From assembly GCA_029690005.1 (NCBI GenBank), contig CP121458.1, positions 3,472,001 through 3,536,000 on the forward strand: a stretch of 64,000 nucleotides of DNA, given 5' to 3'. Positions 42,940 to 53,014 of this stretch are shown in pieces; the first letter of the stretch is position 1; every line of letters starts with the position of its first letter. Under the pieces are notes generated by a model. The model saw only the letters and a list, made by a program, of their open reading frames with translations. It searched no databases and had not been told where the DNA came from. Position numbers and translations under genes: made by a program. Origin of the DNA: Prescottella defluvii (GTDB lineage Bacteria > Actinomycetota > Actinomycetes > Mycobacteriales > Mycobacteriaceae).

Positions 42940-45195
42940 CTACTGGTTGCGATCCCGACTCGGGCCGGCGAAACCGTCGTAACTACGACGCTCGGTGCGG
43001 CTGCGGAACCCGTTGGAACGCTGCTCGGACGGCGAACCACCCTGACGGCGGTCGCCGAAGCTGCGCTCGCCTCGCGCGTCACCGTCGCGCCGGGGCGGAC
43101 GGCTGTCGAAATCGCGGCGCGGTCCGCGGTGGTCGCGGTCACCGAAGTCGCGGCGCGGACGGTCGTCCCGGCTGCCCCGGAAGTCGCGGCTGTCGCCGTC
43201 GCGGCGCGGGCCGCGGTTGTCGAAGTCCCGGCGCGGGCCACGGTTGTCCCGGTCGCCGAAGCTGCGCTCGCCGCGGTTCTCGCGGAAGCCGCCACCGTCG
43301 TTGCGACGGTCACCGAAGTCACGGCGCGGACGGTCGTCCCGGTTGCCGTGGAATCCCCGGCTGTCGCCGTCGCGGCGCGGGCCGCGGTTGTCGAAGTCGC
43401 GACGGGGGCCACGGTTGTCGCGGTCACCGAAGCTGCGCTCGCCGCGGTTCTCGCGGAAGCCGCCACTGTCGTTGCGGCGGTCGCCGAAGTCACGGCGCGG
43501 ACGGTCGTCCCGGTTGCCGTGGAATCCCGGCTGTCGCCGTCGCGGCGCGGTCCACGGTTGTCGAAGTCCCGGCGCGGGCCACGGTTGTCCCGGTCACCGA
43601 AGCTGCGCTCGCCGCGGTTCTCGCGGAAGCCGCCACCGTCGTTGCGACGGTCACCGAATTCGCGCCGCGGACGGTCGTTCCGGTCGTTCCGGTCGTCGCG
43701 GTTACCCCGGAAGCCCGGTCGTCGCCGTCGCGGCGGGGTCCGCGGTGGTCGCGATCCCCGAAGTCCGGCGCGGTCCGCGGTCGCCGAAGTCGCGGCGGGG
43801 GCCACGATTGTCCCGGTCACCGAACGAGCGTTCGCGGCGCTCCGGACGGAAGTGGCTCTCGCGCACCGGCTGTCCGCTCGGTGCCTGCGCGCCGGTGATC
43901 GCGGCCAGCTCCTCGGAGCCGGGGAAGACGGGAACCGCGGTAGCGTCGACGCCCGCCATGCCGGTGAGGCGACGGAACTGACGACGCTGGTTCGGCAGCA
44001 CGATCGCGGCGACCACGCCGGCCTCGCCGGCGCGGGCGGTGCGGCCCGCGCGGTGCAGGTAGTCCTTGTGGTCCTGAGGCGGATCGACGTGGACGACCAG
44101 GTCGATGCCGTCGACGTGGATGCCGCGAGCCGCGACGTCGGTGGCCACCAGCACCGGGGTGCGGCCGTTCTTGAACCGCTCGAGCACCCGGGTGCGCTGG
44201 TTCTGCGCCTTGCCGCCGTGCAGCGCCTCGGCCGCGACACCCTGCTCGCGGAGGCGTTCGACGACGCCTTCGGTGCCCAGCTTGGTGCGCGCGAACATGA
44301 TCGTCCGGCCGCCCTTGCGGGACGCGATCTCGGCGAGCACGGCGTCCTTCTGGCCGCGTTCGACCAGGAGCACGTAGTGGTCCATCGTGGTGACCGACGC
44401 GCGACCGTCCTGCGTCGAATGCAGTTCGTGCTCGGGCAGGAATTCGCGGACCAGGGCCTGCACGTCGTTGTCGAGGGTCGCCGAGAACAGCAGCCGCTGG
44501 CTGTCGTCAGGGGTGTCGCCGAGCAGCGACCGGACCTCGGGCAGGAAGCCCATGTCGGCCATCTGGTCGGCCTCGTCGAGCGCGGTCATCTCGATCTCGT
44601 CGAGCACGCACGTGTTCTGCCGCAGGTGGTCTCCGAGGCGACCGGGGGTCGCGACCAGGATGTCGACGCCGCGGCGCAGCTGATCGACCTGCTTGGTGAA
44701 GGGGGTGCCACCGACTGCGGCGCGCACGTTCAGCCCGATCGAACCTGCATACGGGGTGAGCGAGTCGACCACCTGGAACGCGAGTTCGCGGGTGGGGACG
44801 AGGACCAGCGCGCGCGGACGCTTCGGGGCCGGACGGTCGTCGTGCCGGGCCAGCCGCGCCAGCATCGGCAGGCCGAACGCCAGGGTCTTGCCCGAACCGG
44901 TCTGCGCGCGGCCGAGAATGTTCTTGCCGGCGATCGCATCCGGAATGGCCATCGCCTGGATCGGGGACGGGCTGGTGATCGAGTTGCGGGCCAGCGCGGC
45001 CACGACGGGCTCGGGGAGCCCGATCTCGGCGAACGTCAGGCCGGGCGCCTCATCGGTGTCGAGGGCCTCGTCGAGTTCGGGAGCGTCCTCGGTGGAGTCG
45101 GGTTCGGAGACCTCGATGGTCTCGGCGTCGGCCGTGTTCTCGACAGGGAGCTCGCTGTCGGTCGTAGCGGTGGAATCTTGGGCAGCACTGGTCAC
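42940..45195 (-). CDS. DEAD-box RNA helicase with long RGG-like repeat tail (frameshifts in tail)
   Basis: ATG 45195 starts an acidic N-terminal extension of about 50 residues. The helicase core (about 50-430) has QTGSGKTLAFGLPML, PTRELAFQV, TPGRLGDHL, ALDEADQMADMGF, SAT, RTKLGTEG, DVAARGIHVDG and HRAGRTARAG. From about residue 440 to the TAG at 42940 follows a tail of about 310 residues of RRDFGDRRND, NRGPRRDGDS and FRENRGERS units, predicted disordered and RNA-binding. Frame changes fall in the repeats (near 43755, 43530 and others). The full protein is about 750 residues and resembles DeaD/RhlE-type factors for ribosome assembly or cold adaptation. Confidence 0.85.
43261..43772 (-). repeat. 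171-bp tandem repeat encoding 57-residue RGG-like units
   Basis: The segment starting GCTGCGCTCGCCGCGGTTCT recurs at 43261, 43432 and about 43602, a period of 171 then 170 bases. Each copy encodes 57 residues that begin SFGDRDNRGPRRDF. The 170-base copy lacks one C in a CCCC run near 43525, which explains the frame change. A diverged partial copy lies at 43050-43260. Confidence 0.88.
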
Positions 45196-45378
45196 GCGGA
45201 TATACCTCTCCGGACGTCGGGCGCGTCGCGGAGCGGGCTGTCACGCAGCCGCACGAAGAGACGAGCCAGGGCACAATTCACCTGGCCATCCGTGCGCTCT
45301 GCGCGGGGGAGATGGGGCTGTGTGCCTCACATGAATGATCGGGCCCTGTCAGCGGGCCGGAGTCGAGTGTACGCGATC

Positions 45379-45409
45379 CCGCCTCGTCCTGACGGCCCGG
45401 ACGAGGCGG
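45379..45409 (-). terminator. Terminator of the blaI-M56 operon
   Basis: CCGCCTCGTCC (45379-45389) and GGACGAGGCGG (45399-45409) form a perfect 11-bp stem with a 9-base loop, 24 bases beyond the M56 gene stop on the minus strand. Confidence 0.75.
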
Positions 45410-45433
45410 TGTGACCCGCCTAACTGACGGCGC

Positions 45434-46397
45434 TCAGGGTTGCGCCGGTGAGAACAGGCGGCTCAGCTCGACCAGCCACGGCACCGCGACGGCGATCGTC
45501 GGGACCACCAGGATCGCGGCCGCGGCGAAGTAGGCGGCCGCCGCGACCCGCACGTCGGAGCCGGCACCGCTGAGACGCTGGACCCGAACCAGGGTGCTCG
45601 GCCCGCCGACCGCCATGGCGCCGCGGGGGGCGGTGGATCCGGCGCACGTGACCAGGGCGCGGGCGAGCGGGCCCGGCCGGTGACCTTCACGGCGGAATCG
45701 TCGGCCAGCAGTTCGACGAGCAACTGCACCGACCCGAGCGCCGACTTGGATCGGACCACCCGCGGGAACGCCTGGTGGACGGCGGTGAACGCCTCGAGCA
45801 CCAGGTCGTGGCGGGCGCGCAGGTGCGAGCGCTCGTGGGTGAGGATCGCGGTGACCTCGGCGTCGTTGAGCGAGTTCAGCGTCCCCTCGCTGAGGACGAC
45901 GCGCTGCCGCAGCCCCGGCAGGCAGTATGCGATCGGTTCGGCGGCGTCGAGGATGCGGACGTCGGGGAGTCGCTTGAGCGTCGCGGAGAGGTCGACGTCA
46001 CCGCGGTCGAGCAGGTCGACGAGCATGCGGTGCCGTGCGCGACGGCGACGGGTGTGCACGGCCACCCGCACGATCGAGAAGATCAGCTTCGCGCCGATCA
46101 ACAGCGTGAGGCCGAAGACGACGACGTACAGAATCCACAGCGGCAGCCCGAGCGCGTCGATCTCGGCCATCGGCTCGGTCGTGGGACGGCCGTCGCGGCC
46201 GGGAACCAGGAGACGGCTGGCGATCGCCAGTCCCGAACTGAATGCCGACAGCACCGCGGCCAACGCGATCGCCTGCCACAGCACCAGGGCGGCGCGGGGG
46301 AGCGGAACGGCCACTGCGCGCGGCTCAGCAGCGCCGGCACGGGACCCGTCAGGAGGAGCGCGAGCACCCCGAATGCCAGCGCCGTGGGGGCGTTCAT
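45434..46397 (-). CDS. M56-family membrane metallopeptidase, BlaR1-like (frameshifts)
   Basis: ATG 46397 starts MNAPTALAFGVLALLLTGPV with the first helix. Helices two and three follow (LVLWQAIALAAVLSAFSSGL, LWILYVVVFGLTLLIGAKLI), then the zinc motif ILTHERSHLRARHD (HExxH type) and a last helix region (VAAAAYFAAAAILVVPTIAV). Frame changes near 46310 and 45680 split it. It lacks a BlaR1 penicillin-sensor domain, as does M. tuberculosis Rv1845c. The likely role is proteolytic control of the BlaI repressor encoded 28 bases upstream. Confidence 0.83.
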
Positions 46398-46425
46398 CGG
46401 TTACATGTCATGGCGTCGAGGGGCC

Positions 46426-46884
46426 TCAACTCGCCCGGCCGGTGCCCGGGTGCAGGCCGGCGGTTCCCGGCGCGTGCATCGGGGTCGGCTGGGAGGCCTT
46501 CTGCGCCTTCTCGGCCTCGGATTCCTCGAGCGCGGCGAGCGCCTCGCGCAGGGCGGCGGCCTCGTCGGCGCCGACCTGTCCGACGAAGTGGACGAGTGCG
46601 GCGGCGCGCTCACCGGAGGCGTCGGCCTGCTGCAGCGCGTCCACCATGAGGCTCGCGACCAGTTCGTCGCGGCCGTGCACGGGAACGTAACGGTGCGCGC
46701 GGTCGTCGCGCTGCTGGATGACGAGATGCTTCTTCGCCAGCCGCTGCAGGACGGTCATCACCGTGGTGTACGCCAGTTCCCGCCGGGCGGCGAGGGCCTC
46801 GTGCACCTGCCGCACCGTCTGAGGTTCCGACATGGACCACAGGTGGTCCATCACTGCACGTTCGAGCTCGCCGAGTCCAGCCAT
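46426..46884 (-). CDS. blaI: BlaI/MecI-family repressor
   Basis: An intact 152-residue protein with the BlaI winged helix at residues 1-75 (LGELERAVMDHLWSMSEPQT, YTTVMTVLQRLAKKHLVIQQ) and a dimerisation helix after residue 80. The tail PTPMHAPGTAGLHPGTGRAS is longer than in most family members. A near-perfect TACTAC/GTAGTA dyad lies 33 bases before its ATG, so it is very likely autoregulated, with relief by the co-transcribed M56 peptidase. Family targets include beta-lactam response and respiratory genes. Confidence 0.92.
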   Translation of the reverse strand: MAGLGELERAVMDHLWSMSEPQTVRQVHEALAARRELAYTTVMTVLQRLAKKHLVIQQRDDRAHRYVPVHGRDELVASLMVDALQQADASGERAAALVHFVGQVGADEAAALREALAALEESEAEKAQKASQPTPMHAPGTAGLHPGTGRAS

Positions 46885-46916
46885 GCCGCAATTCTACGGA
46901 CCGCCCGCTCCGAATG

Positions 46917-46937
46917 CTTACTACTGGTGGTAGTAAG
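46917..46937. promoter_or_regulatory. BlaI operator
   Basis: CTTACTAC (46917-46924) and GTAGTAAG (46930-46937) form an 8-bp inverted repeat with a 5-base spacer TGGTG. It contains the TACTAC..GTAGTA core bound by BlaI proteins. It lies between blaI and the divergent esterase gene at 47020, so both could be controlled. Confidence 0.85.
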
Positions 46938-47019
46938 TTTCGGCGCGTCGTGTGGTATTGGCCGCACCCCGGATCCGGCCGGTATACCGGTGGGGAAAAC
47001 CCGTCACGCTGGAGGTTCG

Positions 47020-48326
47020 GTGTCGCAGTGGCTCGAAGGTATCTCGTTGGTCTCCGGGCCCCTGCCTGTCCTCGTCGCCATCTGTGGCATCGCCGGCGCC
47101 GGCTGGCTCGTCGCGAACCGGCGCCGATGGTTCCTGCGCTGGGCGCTGCCCCTGTCGCTGGTCACGGCGGCGGCGGCCACGCTCGTCCTGTACGTCGTCG
47201 TCGAGCGCGTGTGGCGGCCGTTTCCGGACCCGATCGAGAAGTCGGTCTACGCGTGGATCGGCGTCGGGCTGTGGGCGGTGGTGCTGCTGGTTCCCCGGGC
47301 GCTCGCCGGACGCCGGTGGACGATCCCGGTGTCCGTCCTCGCCGCCGGGGCCGTCGTGCTCGCCGTCGGACTGCAGATCAACCAGATCTTCTACGCCTAC
47401 CCGACGGTCGGGACGGCGTTGGGGCTGCCGGATCCCGACCGGATCGACTTCGCGCAGGTCCCGCCCCCGACCGGCCCGGTGGTCACCGGGCAACCCCTCG
47501 AGGAGGCGTGGGCGCCACAGGCGCCGAGCGACATGCCGTCCAGTGGGAAGTACGCGACGGTGCCGATCCCCGGCGAGAAGTCCGGCTACGCCGCGCGCGA
47601 CGCGGTCGTCTATCTCCGCCCGCCTACTTCACCTCCCCGCGGCCGCTGCTGCCGGTGCTGGTGATGCTCGCCGGGCAGCCGGGCTCGCCCGAGGACTGGA
47701 TCAACGGCGGCAAGCTCACCGCGACGATGGACGAGTTCGCGCGGGCACGCCACGGCCTCACGCCGGTGGTGGTCGTCGCCGACGGCACCGGCTCGCAGTT
47801 CGCCAACCCGCTGTGCCTCGATTCGAAGCTCGGGAACGTCGCCACGTACCTCGCCGTCGACGTGCCGGCCTGGACGAAGTCGCATCTGCAGGTGAACCCG
47901 GATCCGCGGGCGTGGGCCGTCGGCGGCCTGTCGTACGGCGGGACGTGCGCACTGCAGTTGGCGACGAACTACCCGCAGGTGTATCCGACGTTCCTCGACC
48001 TGTCGGGGCAGGAGGAGCCGACGCTGGGCGATCGCAAACGCACCGTCGACGAGGCGTTCGGTGGTGACGAGGCCGCGTTCGTCGCCGTGAATCCGATGGA
48101 TCTGATGAAGACGCGCCGCTATCCGGACACGGCGGGGATCATCGTCGTGGGCTCCCGCGACGACGCCTACCGTGGCGGGGCGCAGAAGGTGTTCGAGGCC
48201 GCGAAGGGCGCAGGCATGGACGTGCAGTACGTGGAGGTGCCGGGGGCGCACAGCTTCTCGGTGTGGTCCGCCGGGCTGCGTGACGAACTCGACTGGCTGG
48301 CGAAGCGGTTGGGGCTGATCGCGTGA
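47020..48326 (+). CDS. Membrane-anchored alpha/beta-hydrolase esterase (frameshift)
   Basis: GTG 47020 follows GGAGG. Four N-terminal helices (LPVLVAICGIAGAGWLVANR, LPLSLVTAAAATLVLYVVVE, GLWAVVLLVPRALAG, PVSVLAAGAVVLAVGLQIN) are followed by an external esterase-D/mycolyltransferase-like domain. It has the nucleophile GLSYGG, an acid near IIVVGSRDDAYRGG and a His in PGAHSFSVW. A lost base near 47633 splits it after YLRPPAYF. Restored length is about 435 residues. The topology suits a cell-envelope lipid substrate. It is coupled to the next gene by GTGA. Confidence 0.8.
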
Positions 48327-50855
48327 ACGCGTTGCGCCGCTACGCCCGCCGGGTCGTCGACCTCCTCCGGTACGGGGCCGCCGGAGCGCCGGTCAGCATC
48401 AGCCTGCTGGCGCTGATGTGGGTGCTCGGCTTCGCGACCGACTCCGTCGCCCACGGGCGCTCACAGTTCGTCGACCGGCACCTGGCGGTCGGGATCGGCC
48501 CGATCGAGCACTGGCGGCTGTGGACGCCGCTCACCGCCGGGCTCTGGACGAACGGGCTTGTCGGCTACCTCGGGGCCACGGCGCTGGTCTTCCTGGTCGC
48601 GGCGCCGCTCGAACGCCGCATCGGGTCGGGCCGGTTCGCGATCTCCGCACTCGTGACGCAGGTCGCGGGCACGGTGCTCGGGTTGGCCGTGGCCGCGCTG
48701 GCCAAGCTGCTCGACTCCGGCTGGGGTTTCCGGCTGCACGTCGGGACGGCGGTCGGTCCCACGTCCTGGATCCTCGGCACCGCGATGGTGGCCAGCGCGT
48801 CGATGGACACGCTGTGGCGCCGCCGGATCCGCGTCGGCCTGCTCGCGCTGACGATCACGCTGGTGCTGTTCGCCGGGCAACTGCAGGACGTGATCCGGCT
48901 CGGCGCCGTCGTGGTGGGACTGTGCCTGGGACCGTGGATCGTGGGCCGCTCGGCCCGCGGGCCGCGGATCACCGGCACCCGCCGCGAGGGCCGGGTGTTG
49001 GTCGCGATCGTCGTCGCCGCCACCTCGATCGGCACGATGCTCGCGGCGCTCTCGCCGCACGCCGTCGGGCCGCTCGCGGTGCTGCGCGACCTGTTCCGCG
49101 GTGTGCCGTGGACGGCCGCGGAGGTCCGCGCGATCTGCCAGGAGGCGCCCGCGGGCCCGGACTGCCGGCGCGGCGAACTCGACCTGCGCCTGTCCGGCGT
49201 CGGCCCGACGCTGCTGAGCCTCATGCCGTCGGTGTTCCTGCTGGTGCTGTGCGACGGGCTGCGCCGCGGGCGACGGTTCGCGTGGGTCGCCTCCACCGTC
49301 GCGCAGGTGGTGCTGCTGATGCTGTCGGTGCTGAACTTCGTGGTCCGGTACGTCGACTTCGTCAACGGGGAGACGCTGTTCTACGGCTCGAGTCGCCCAG
49401 CGTGTACCGCACCCTCGCGCCGTTCCTGACGCCGCTGGCGCTGCTGATCCTGCTGGTCGCGACCCGCAAACTGTTCGACGTCTCGGCGCCCCCGAAGACC
49501 TACCGGCGCCTGTTCGGCAAGCTCTCGATCCTGGTCGTCGCGCTCGGCGTGCTCTACGTCCTCGGCGGGCTGTGGGCACGGAACGGATTCGACCGGCAGC
49601 CGACCGTGGGCACCCTGATCGCGGACTTCCCGCAACGGCTGGTGCCACCGGTCTATCTGCAGCTGCTCGACCCGCGCCTGCTGCCCGTGGACTGGGCGTC
49701 GACGCTGCTGTACGAGTGGACCGGCGTGGTGTTCTGGGTGGTCGCGTGCGTGCTGGTGGCGGCGACGTTCCTGCGGCCGGCGTACGGCGTCGACAGCGGT
49801 GCCGGCGAGCGGGCGCGCGAGATCCTCACGTCCGGGTCGGGCAGCGCGCTGTCGTGGATGACGACCTGGCGCGGCAACTCGTACTGGTTCGGGCCCGGCG
49901 GCGACAGCTACGTCGCCTACCGCGTGATCGGGGGCGTCGCGCTCACCACCGGCGGTCCGGTGGGGCCGCCGGACCGGGTCGTCGACGACGTCGCGGGCTT
50001 CGCCGAGTTCGCGTCCGCCAACGGCTGGATCCCGTGCTTCTACTCGGTCACCGGCGACGTCCGCGATGCCGCGGACGCGCACGGCTGGGTGACTGTGCAG
50101 GTGGCCGAGGAGACGGTGCTGGATCTGGGATCGATCGCATTCACCGGCAAGAAGTTCCAGGACGTGCGCACCGCCCTCAACAAGGCCGCGAAATCGGGGA
50201 TCACCGCCGAGTGGATCGACCTCCACACCGCCCCGCTCGCGATCACCGACCAGATCACGGCGATCTCCGAGGAATGGGTCGCGGACAAGGGCATGCCCGA
50301 GATGGGATTCACCCTCGGCGGGCTGCAGGAGATGGACGACCCCGAGGTGCGGTGCCTCGTCGCCGTCGACGAGGAGCGCACCGTGCACGGCGTGACGTCG
50401 TGGCTACCGGTCCACCGGGACGGCCGGGTGGTCGGCTGGACGCTCGACTTCATGCGACGCCGCGCCGAGGGCTTCCGCCCGTCGATGGAGTTCCTCATCG
50501 CGTCGGCCGCGCTGCTGCTCGAGCACGAGGGCGCCGAGTTCATGAGCCTGTCCGGCGCGCCGCTGGCGACGGTCCGGCAGGAGGTGGAGACCGTCCCGCG
50601 GACGTGCGCCCCGGCCTGTCCGAGGCGCTGGACTCGGTGCTCGAGATGCTCGGCCAGACCCTCGAACCGTTGTACGGGTTCCGGTCGCTGCTGGCGTTCA
50701 AGTCGAAGTTCCAGCCGCGCTACGACCCGATGTACATGTGCTTCGCGGACCCGGTGGCGCTGCCGAGCATCGGCAACGCGATCGGCCGCGCCTACCTGCC
50801 AGACGTGTCGTTCGGGCAGGGTGTGCGGCTGGTGCGGAGCCTGATCCGGCGCTGA
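48323..50855 (+). CDS. MprF-like membrane protein: rhomboid-like N-terminus plus DUF2156 transferase (frameshifts)
   Basis: GTG 48323 overlaps the esterase stop. The N-terminal 230 residues resemble a rhomboid fold (EHWRLWTPLTAGLWTNGLVG) without a recognisable GxSG catalytic serine. More helices follow up to about residue 500. The C-terminal DUF2156 domain (WMTTWRGNSYWFGPGGDSYV, KFQDVRTALNKAAKSGI) is the aminoacyl-phosphatidylglycerol synthase fold of MprF. Breaks near 49390 and 50605 split it; restored length is about 844 residues. Likely role: lipid aminoacylation or transfer in the envelope, together with the coupled esterase. Confidence 0.8.
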
Positions 50856-50880
50856 TCCGGTGTCGGACACCCACCGCCAC

Positions 50881-50930
50881 GGGTTGACGTGGTTGACTGA
50901 CACTGGCACGGTGGGGTTGACGTGGTTGAC
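50881..50930 (+). promoter_or_regulatory. Fourfold GGTTGAC operator upstream of toxin-antitoxin genes
   Basis: The 17-mer GGGTTGACGTGGTTGAC occurs at 50881-50897 and again at 50914-50930, exactly 33 bases (about three helical turns) apart. Each copy holds two GGTTGAC boxes 9 bases apart, giving boxes at 50882, 50891, 50915 and 50924. The second copy ends 19 bases before the antitoxin ATG. The layout suggests cooperative binding by the antitoxin or the complex; TTGAC may also provide a -35 element. Confidence 0.7.
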
Positions 50931-50949
50931 CGGACGAAGGGATGGAGCG

Positions 50950-51475
50950 ATGTCGTCGCTGCTCGACCAGGAGCGGGAACTGATGGAACTGTTGTCGCGT
51001 CGCGTCCATCGCACGTTCGAGGCGGCCGCCGCGGCCGGCGTGCCCGCCGAGACCTTCGCCGACGTCGAGGCGATCGCGGACGCGATGTCGGCGGCGCTGC
51101 CCGCCAGCCACGTCTACGACCGGCTCGTCGGCCCCTTCTACGACACCGCCGGACTGACCCGGTGGTGGCGGGTGAGCCGCCAGTCGGTGAGCAAGAAGAT
51201 CGCCACCAACGCGGTGATCGCGTGTCGGCTCGAAGGATGGCCAGTGGGTGTACCCCACGTGGCAGTTCACGAGCAGCGGCGCCGTGCACCCGGGGCTGGT
51301 GGAGGTGTGGCGGATCCTGCGCGGCGCGGCGGACGCGTGGACGTGCGCGCTGTGGTTGCGGACCCCGCAGGACGGCCTGGACGGGAAGTCGGCCGCCGAC
51401 TGGCTGCTCGACGACGGCCCCGTCGAACCGGTCCGCGTCGCCGCCCGCGCGGACGCGCAGCGGTGGGCTGCGTGA
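50950..51475 (+). CDS. Xre/MbcA/ParS-type antitoxin (frameshift)
   Basis: ATG 50950 starts MSSLLDQERELMELLSRRVH. The N-terminal half is helical and contains a helix-turn-helix-like part (LTRWWRVSRQSVSKKIATNA). After an indel near 51237 the C-terminal toxin-binding domain follows (DGQWVYPTWQF, GLVEVWRILRGAADAWTCAL, AADWLLDDGPVEPV). This is the arrangement of antitoxins that pair with RES toxins. Its stop overlaps the toxin GTG by GTGA. Restored length is about 175 residues. Confidence 0.82.
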
Positions 51476-52125
51476 GCGGGGAGACCACCGAGACCACCGA
51501 GACCACAACCCGGGAGCGGATCGCCCTGGCCGAACCGGGATCCCGGCCGCTCGACGGATTCCCGAGCTGGCTGCTGACCCCGCGCCGTCGCCTGCTGCGC
51601 GGGCACGAGATCCGCAACGGGCCGTGGTGGTTCGCGTCGACCGGCGGCGGCCGTTTCGATCTCGACGCGCCGCGCGGCACCTGTTACGTCGCGTTCGACG
51701 AGCGCACCGCCATCAGGGAGACGGTCGGCGAGGTGCTCACCTCGGGCGGCGTCGTCGCCGCCGAGTTTGCCGCCGAGCGGTCGCTGTCGACGCTGCGGAT
51801 CCCGGCCCGTCGGCGCCTGGCCGACACGTGCGCCGAGACGGCCGCCGACTTCGGGCTCACCCGCGAGCTGTGCACGATCACCCCGTATGAGCTGCCGCGC
51901 CGGTGGGCGGCCGCCCTCGCCGGCCTGTTCGACGGGCTCCGCTACCAGACCCGCTTCACCACCGGGCCCGGCGCCAACGCCGCCGCACTGTTCGGCGACG
52001 CCGGGGCCCGCGACGACTGGCCCGTCGACGACGCGCCCGTGCCGTTCGGCGTGGCAGCGCGCCGCTGCGGGTTCACTGTCGGCGCGGTCCCGCGGACCGT
52101 CCGCGTCGTCGAACCACCGGGCTGA
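51472..52125 (+). CDS. RES-domain toxin (MbcT-like NAD-degrading)
   Basis: GTG 51472 overlaps the antitoxin stop. The intact 217-residue protein has a RES domain with the conserved Arg in RRRLLRGHEIRNGPWWFAS, the Glu in YVAFDERTAIRETVGEV, and a late Ser/Thr-containing segment (RYQTRFTTGPGANAAALFG). RES toxins such as MbcT of M. tuberculosis degrade NAD and stop growth unless bound by the antitoxin. The N-terminal extension ETTETTETTTRER is low-complexity. Control is probably by the repeats at 50881-50930. Confidence 0.85.
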   Translation: MSGETTETTETTTRERIALAEPGSRPLDGFPSWLLTPRRRLLRGHEIRNGPWWFASTGGGRFDLDAPRGTCYVAFDERTAIRETVGEVLTSGGVVAAEFAAERSLSTLRIPARRRLADTCAETAADFGLTRELCTITPYELPRRWAAALAGLFDGLRYQTRFTTGPGANAAALFGDAGARDDWPVDDAPVPFGVAARRCGFTVGAVPRTVRVVEPPG

Positions 52126-52141
52126 GCCGGCCGGCCGACGA

Positions 52142-52616
52142 CTAGGGGACCTGCAGGACACCGACGCCGACACCGATGGGGTGGTGGTCCCCGGTGGCCC
52201 GGGCGGCCGCGTCGACGTCGGCGGTCGCGACGACGGTGCCGCTGCCGGTGGACACCGTCGCGGGCAGGTATCGACACCAGTCCGCGCCCGAGAAGGGGCG
52301 ACTGTGGTCGAGCAGCACCCGTCCGATCTCGGTACTGCCGGTCTCGCCGTTGGTGAGGTTTCGCCAGGTCACCGTCACGTCGAGGCAGTCGTACGGCGTG
52401 TCCGCGGCCGTGGTCGGTGGCGCTGCCGGAACGTCACGACGCCGACGGCTTCAGGACCGCCACCGGCGGGATGTAGCACCGGAATCCGACCCCGCACCCC
52501 GACAAGAACGTCACCGGGATCTGAAACGCCGTCGTCGCCGAGTTCGGGAACCGATCAGGAATCGAGAAGCGATGCCCGCGCGCCACACATAGCGTTGCGG
52601 ACATGAACATCACCAT
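52142..52616 (-). CDS. Hypothetical protein, possibly secreted (frameshift)
   Basis: The C-terminal part (TVTWRNLTNGETGSTEIGRV, ADWCRYLPATVSTGSGTVVA) is convincing protein sequence with a Cys pair (YDCLDV and DWCRYL) and ends GVGVLQVP. The N-terminal part in another frame (IPVTFLSGCGVGFRCYIPPV) joins it through an indel near 52440. The start is not clear; ATG 52616 overlaps the divergent VOC gene. No family was recognised. Confidence 0.4.
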
Positions 52617-53014
52617 TCACTCCGCATTCCTGCCGCACACCGACCGCGACGCCACCCTGGCCTTCTACCGCGACCTGCTCGGGTTCGAGGTCCGCAAGGA
52701 GGTCGGCTACAACGACATGTACTGGATCACCGTCGGCCACCCGGACCAGCCGGACACCTCCCTGGTCCTGCATCCGCCGGCCGCCGACCCCGGAGTCACC
52801 GACGACGAGCGCCGCATGATCACCGAGATGATGGCCAAGGGGACGTACGCGATCCTCACCCTGGCCACTCCCGACCTCGACGACACTTTCGCCAAGATCG
52901 CGGCCGGCGACGCCGACATCGTCCAGGAGCCGAGCCCAGCAGCCGTACGGCATCCGTGACTGCGCCGTTCGCGACCCGGCCGGCAACCTGCTCCGCATCA
53001 ACGAGGTGCCGTGA
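52603..53014 (+). CDS. VOC/glyoxalase-family protein (frameshift)
   Basis: The protein starts MNITIHSAFLPHTDRDATLA and has the VOC pattern FYRDLLGFEVRKEVGYNDMY, then SLVLHPPAADPGVTDDERRM. After an indel near 52938 it ends QPYGIRDCAVRDPAGNLLRI at TGA 53012-53014. Length is about 137 residues. The conserved His and Glu positions suggest a metal-binding member. The stop overlaps the ATG of a second VOC gene (TGATG). Confidence 0.8.

Noticed and set aside
43040-43780. CRISPR-like array
   Set aside because: The repeats are adjacent 171-bp coding units without unique spacers, and they translate to an RGG-like tail.
45310-45362. Hairpin GGCCC/GGGCC upstream of the helicase
   Set aside because: The stem is only five base pairs and occurs easily by chance at this GC content; the stronger stem at 45379-45409 explains termination.
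42895-45414. 839-residue plus-strand frame with Val/Ala-rich repeats
   Set aside because: It is the antisense reading of the helicase gene; the apparent repeats come from the 171-bp units on the other strand.
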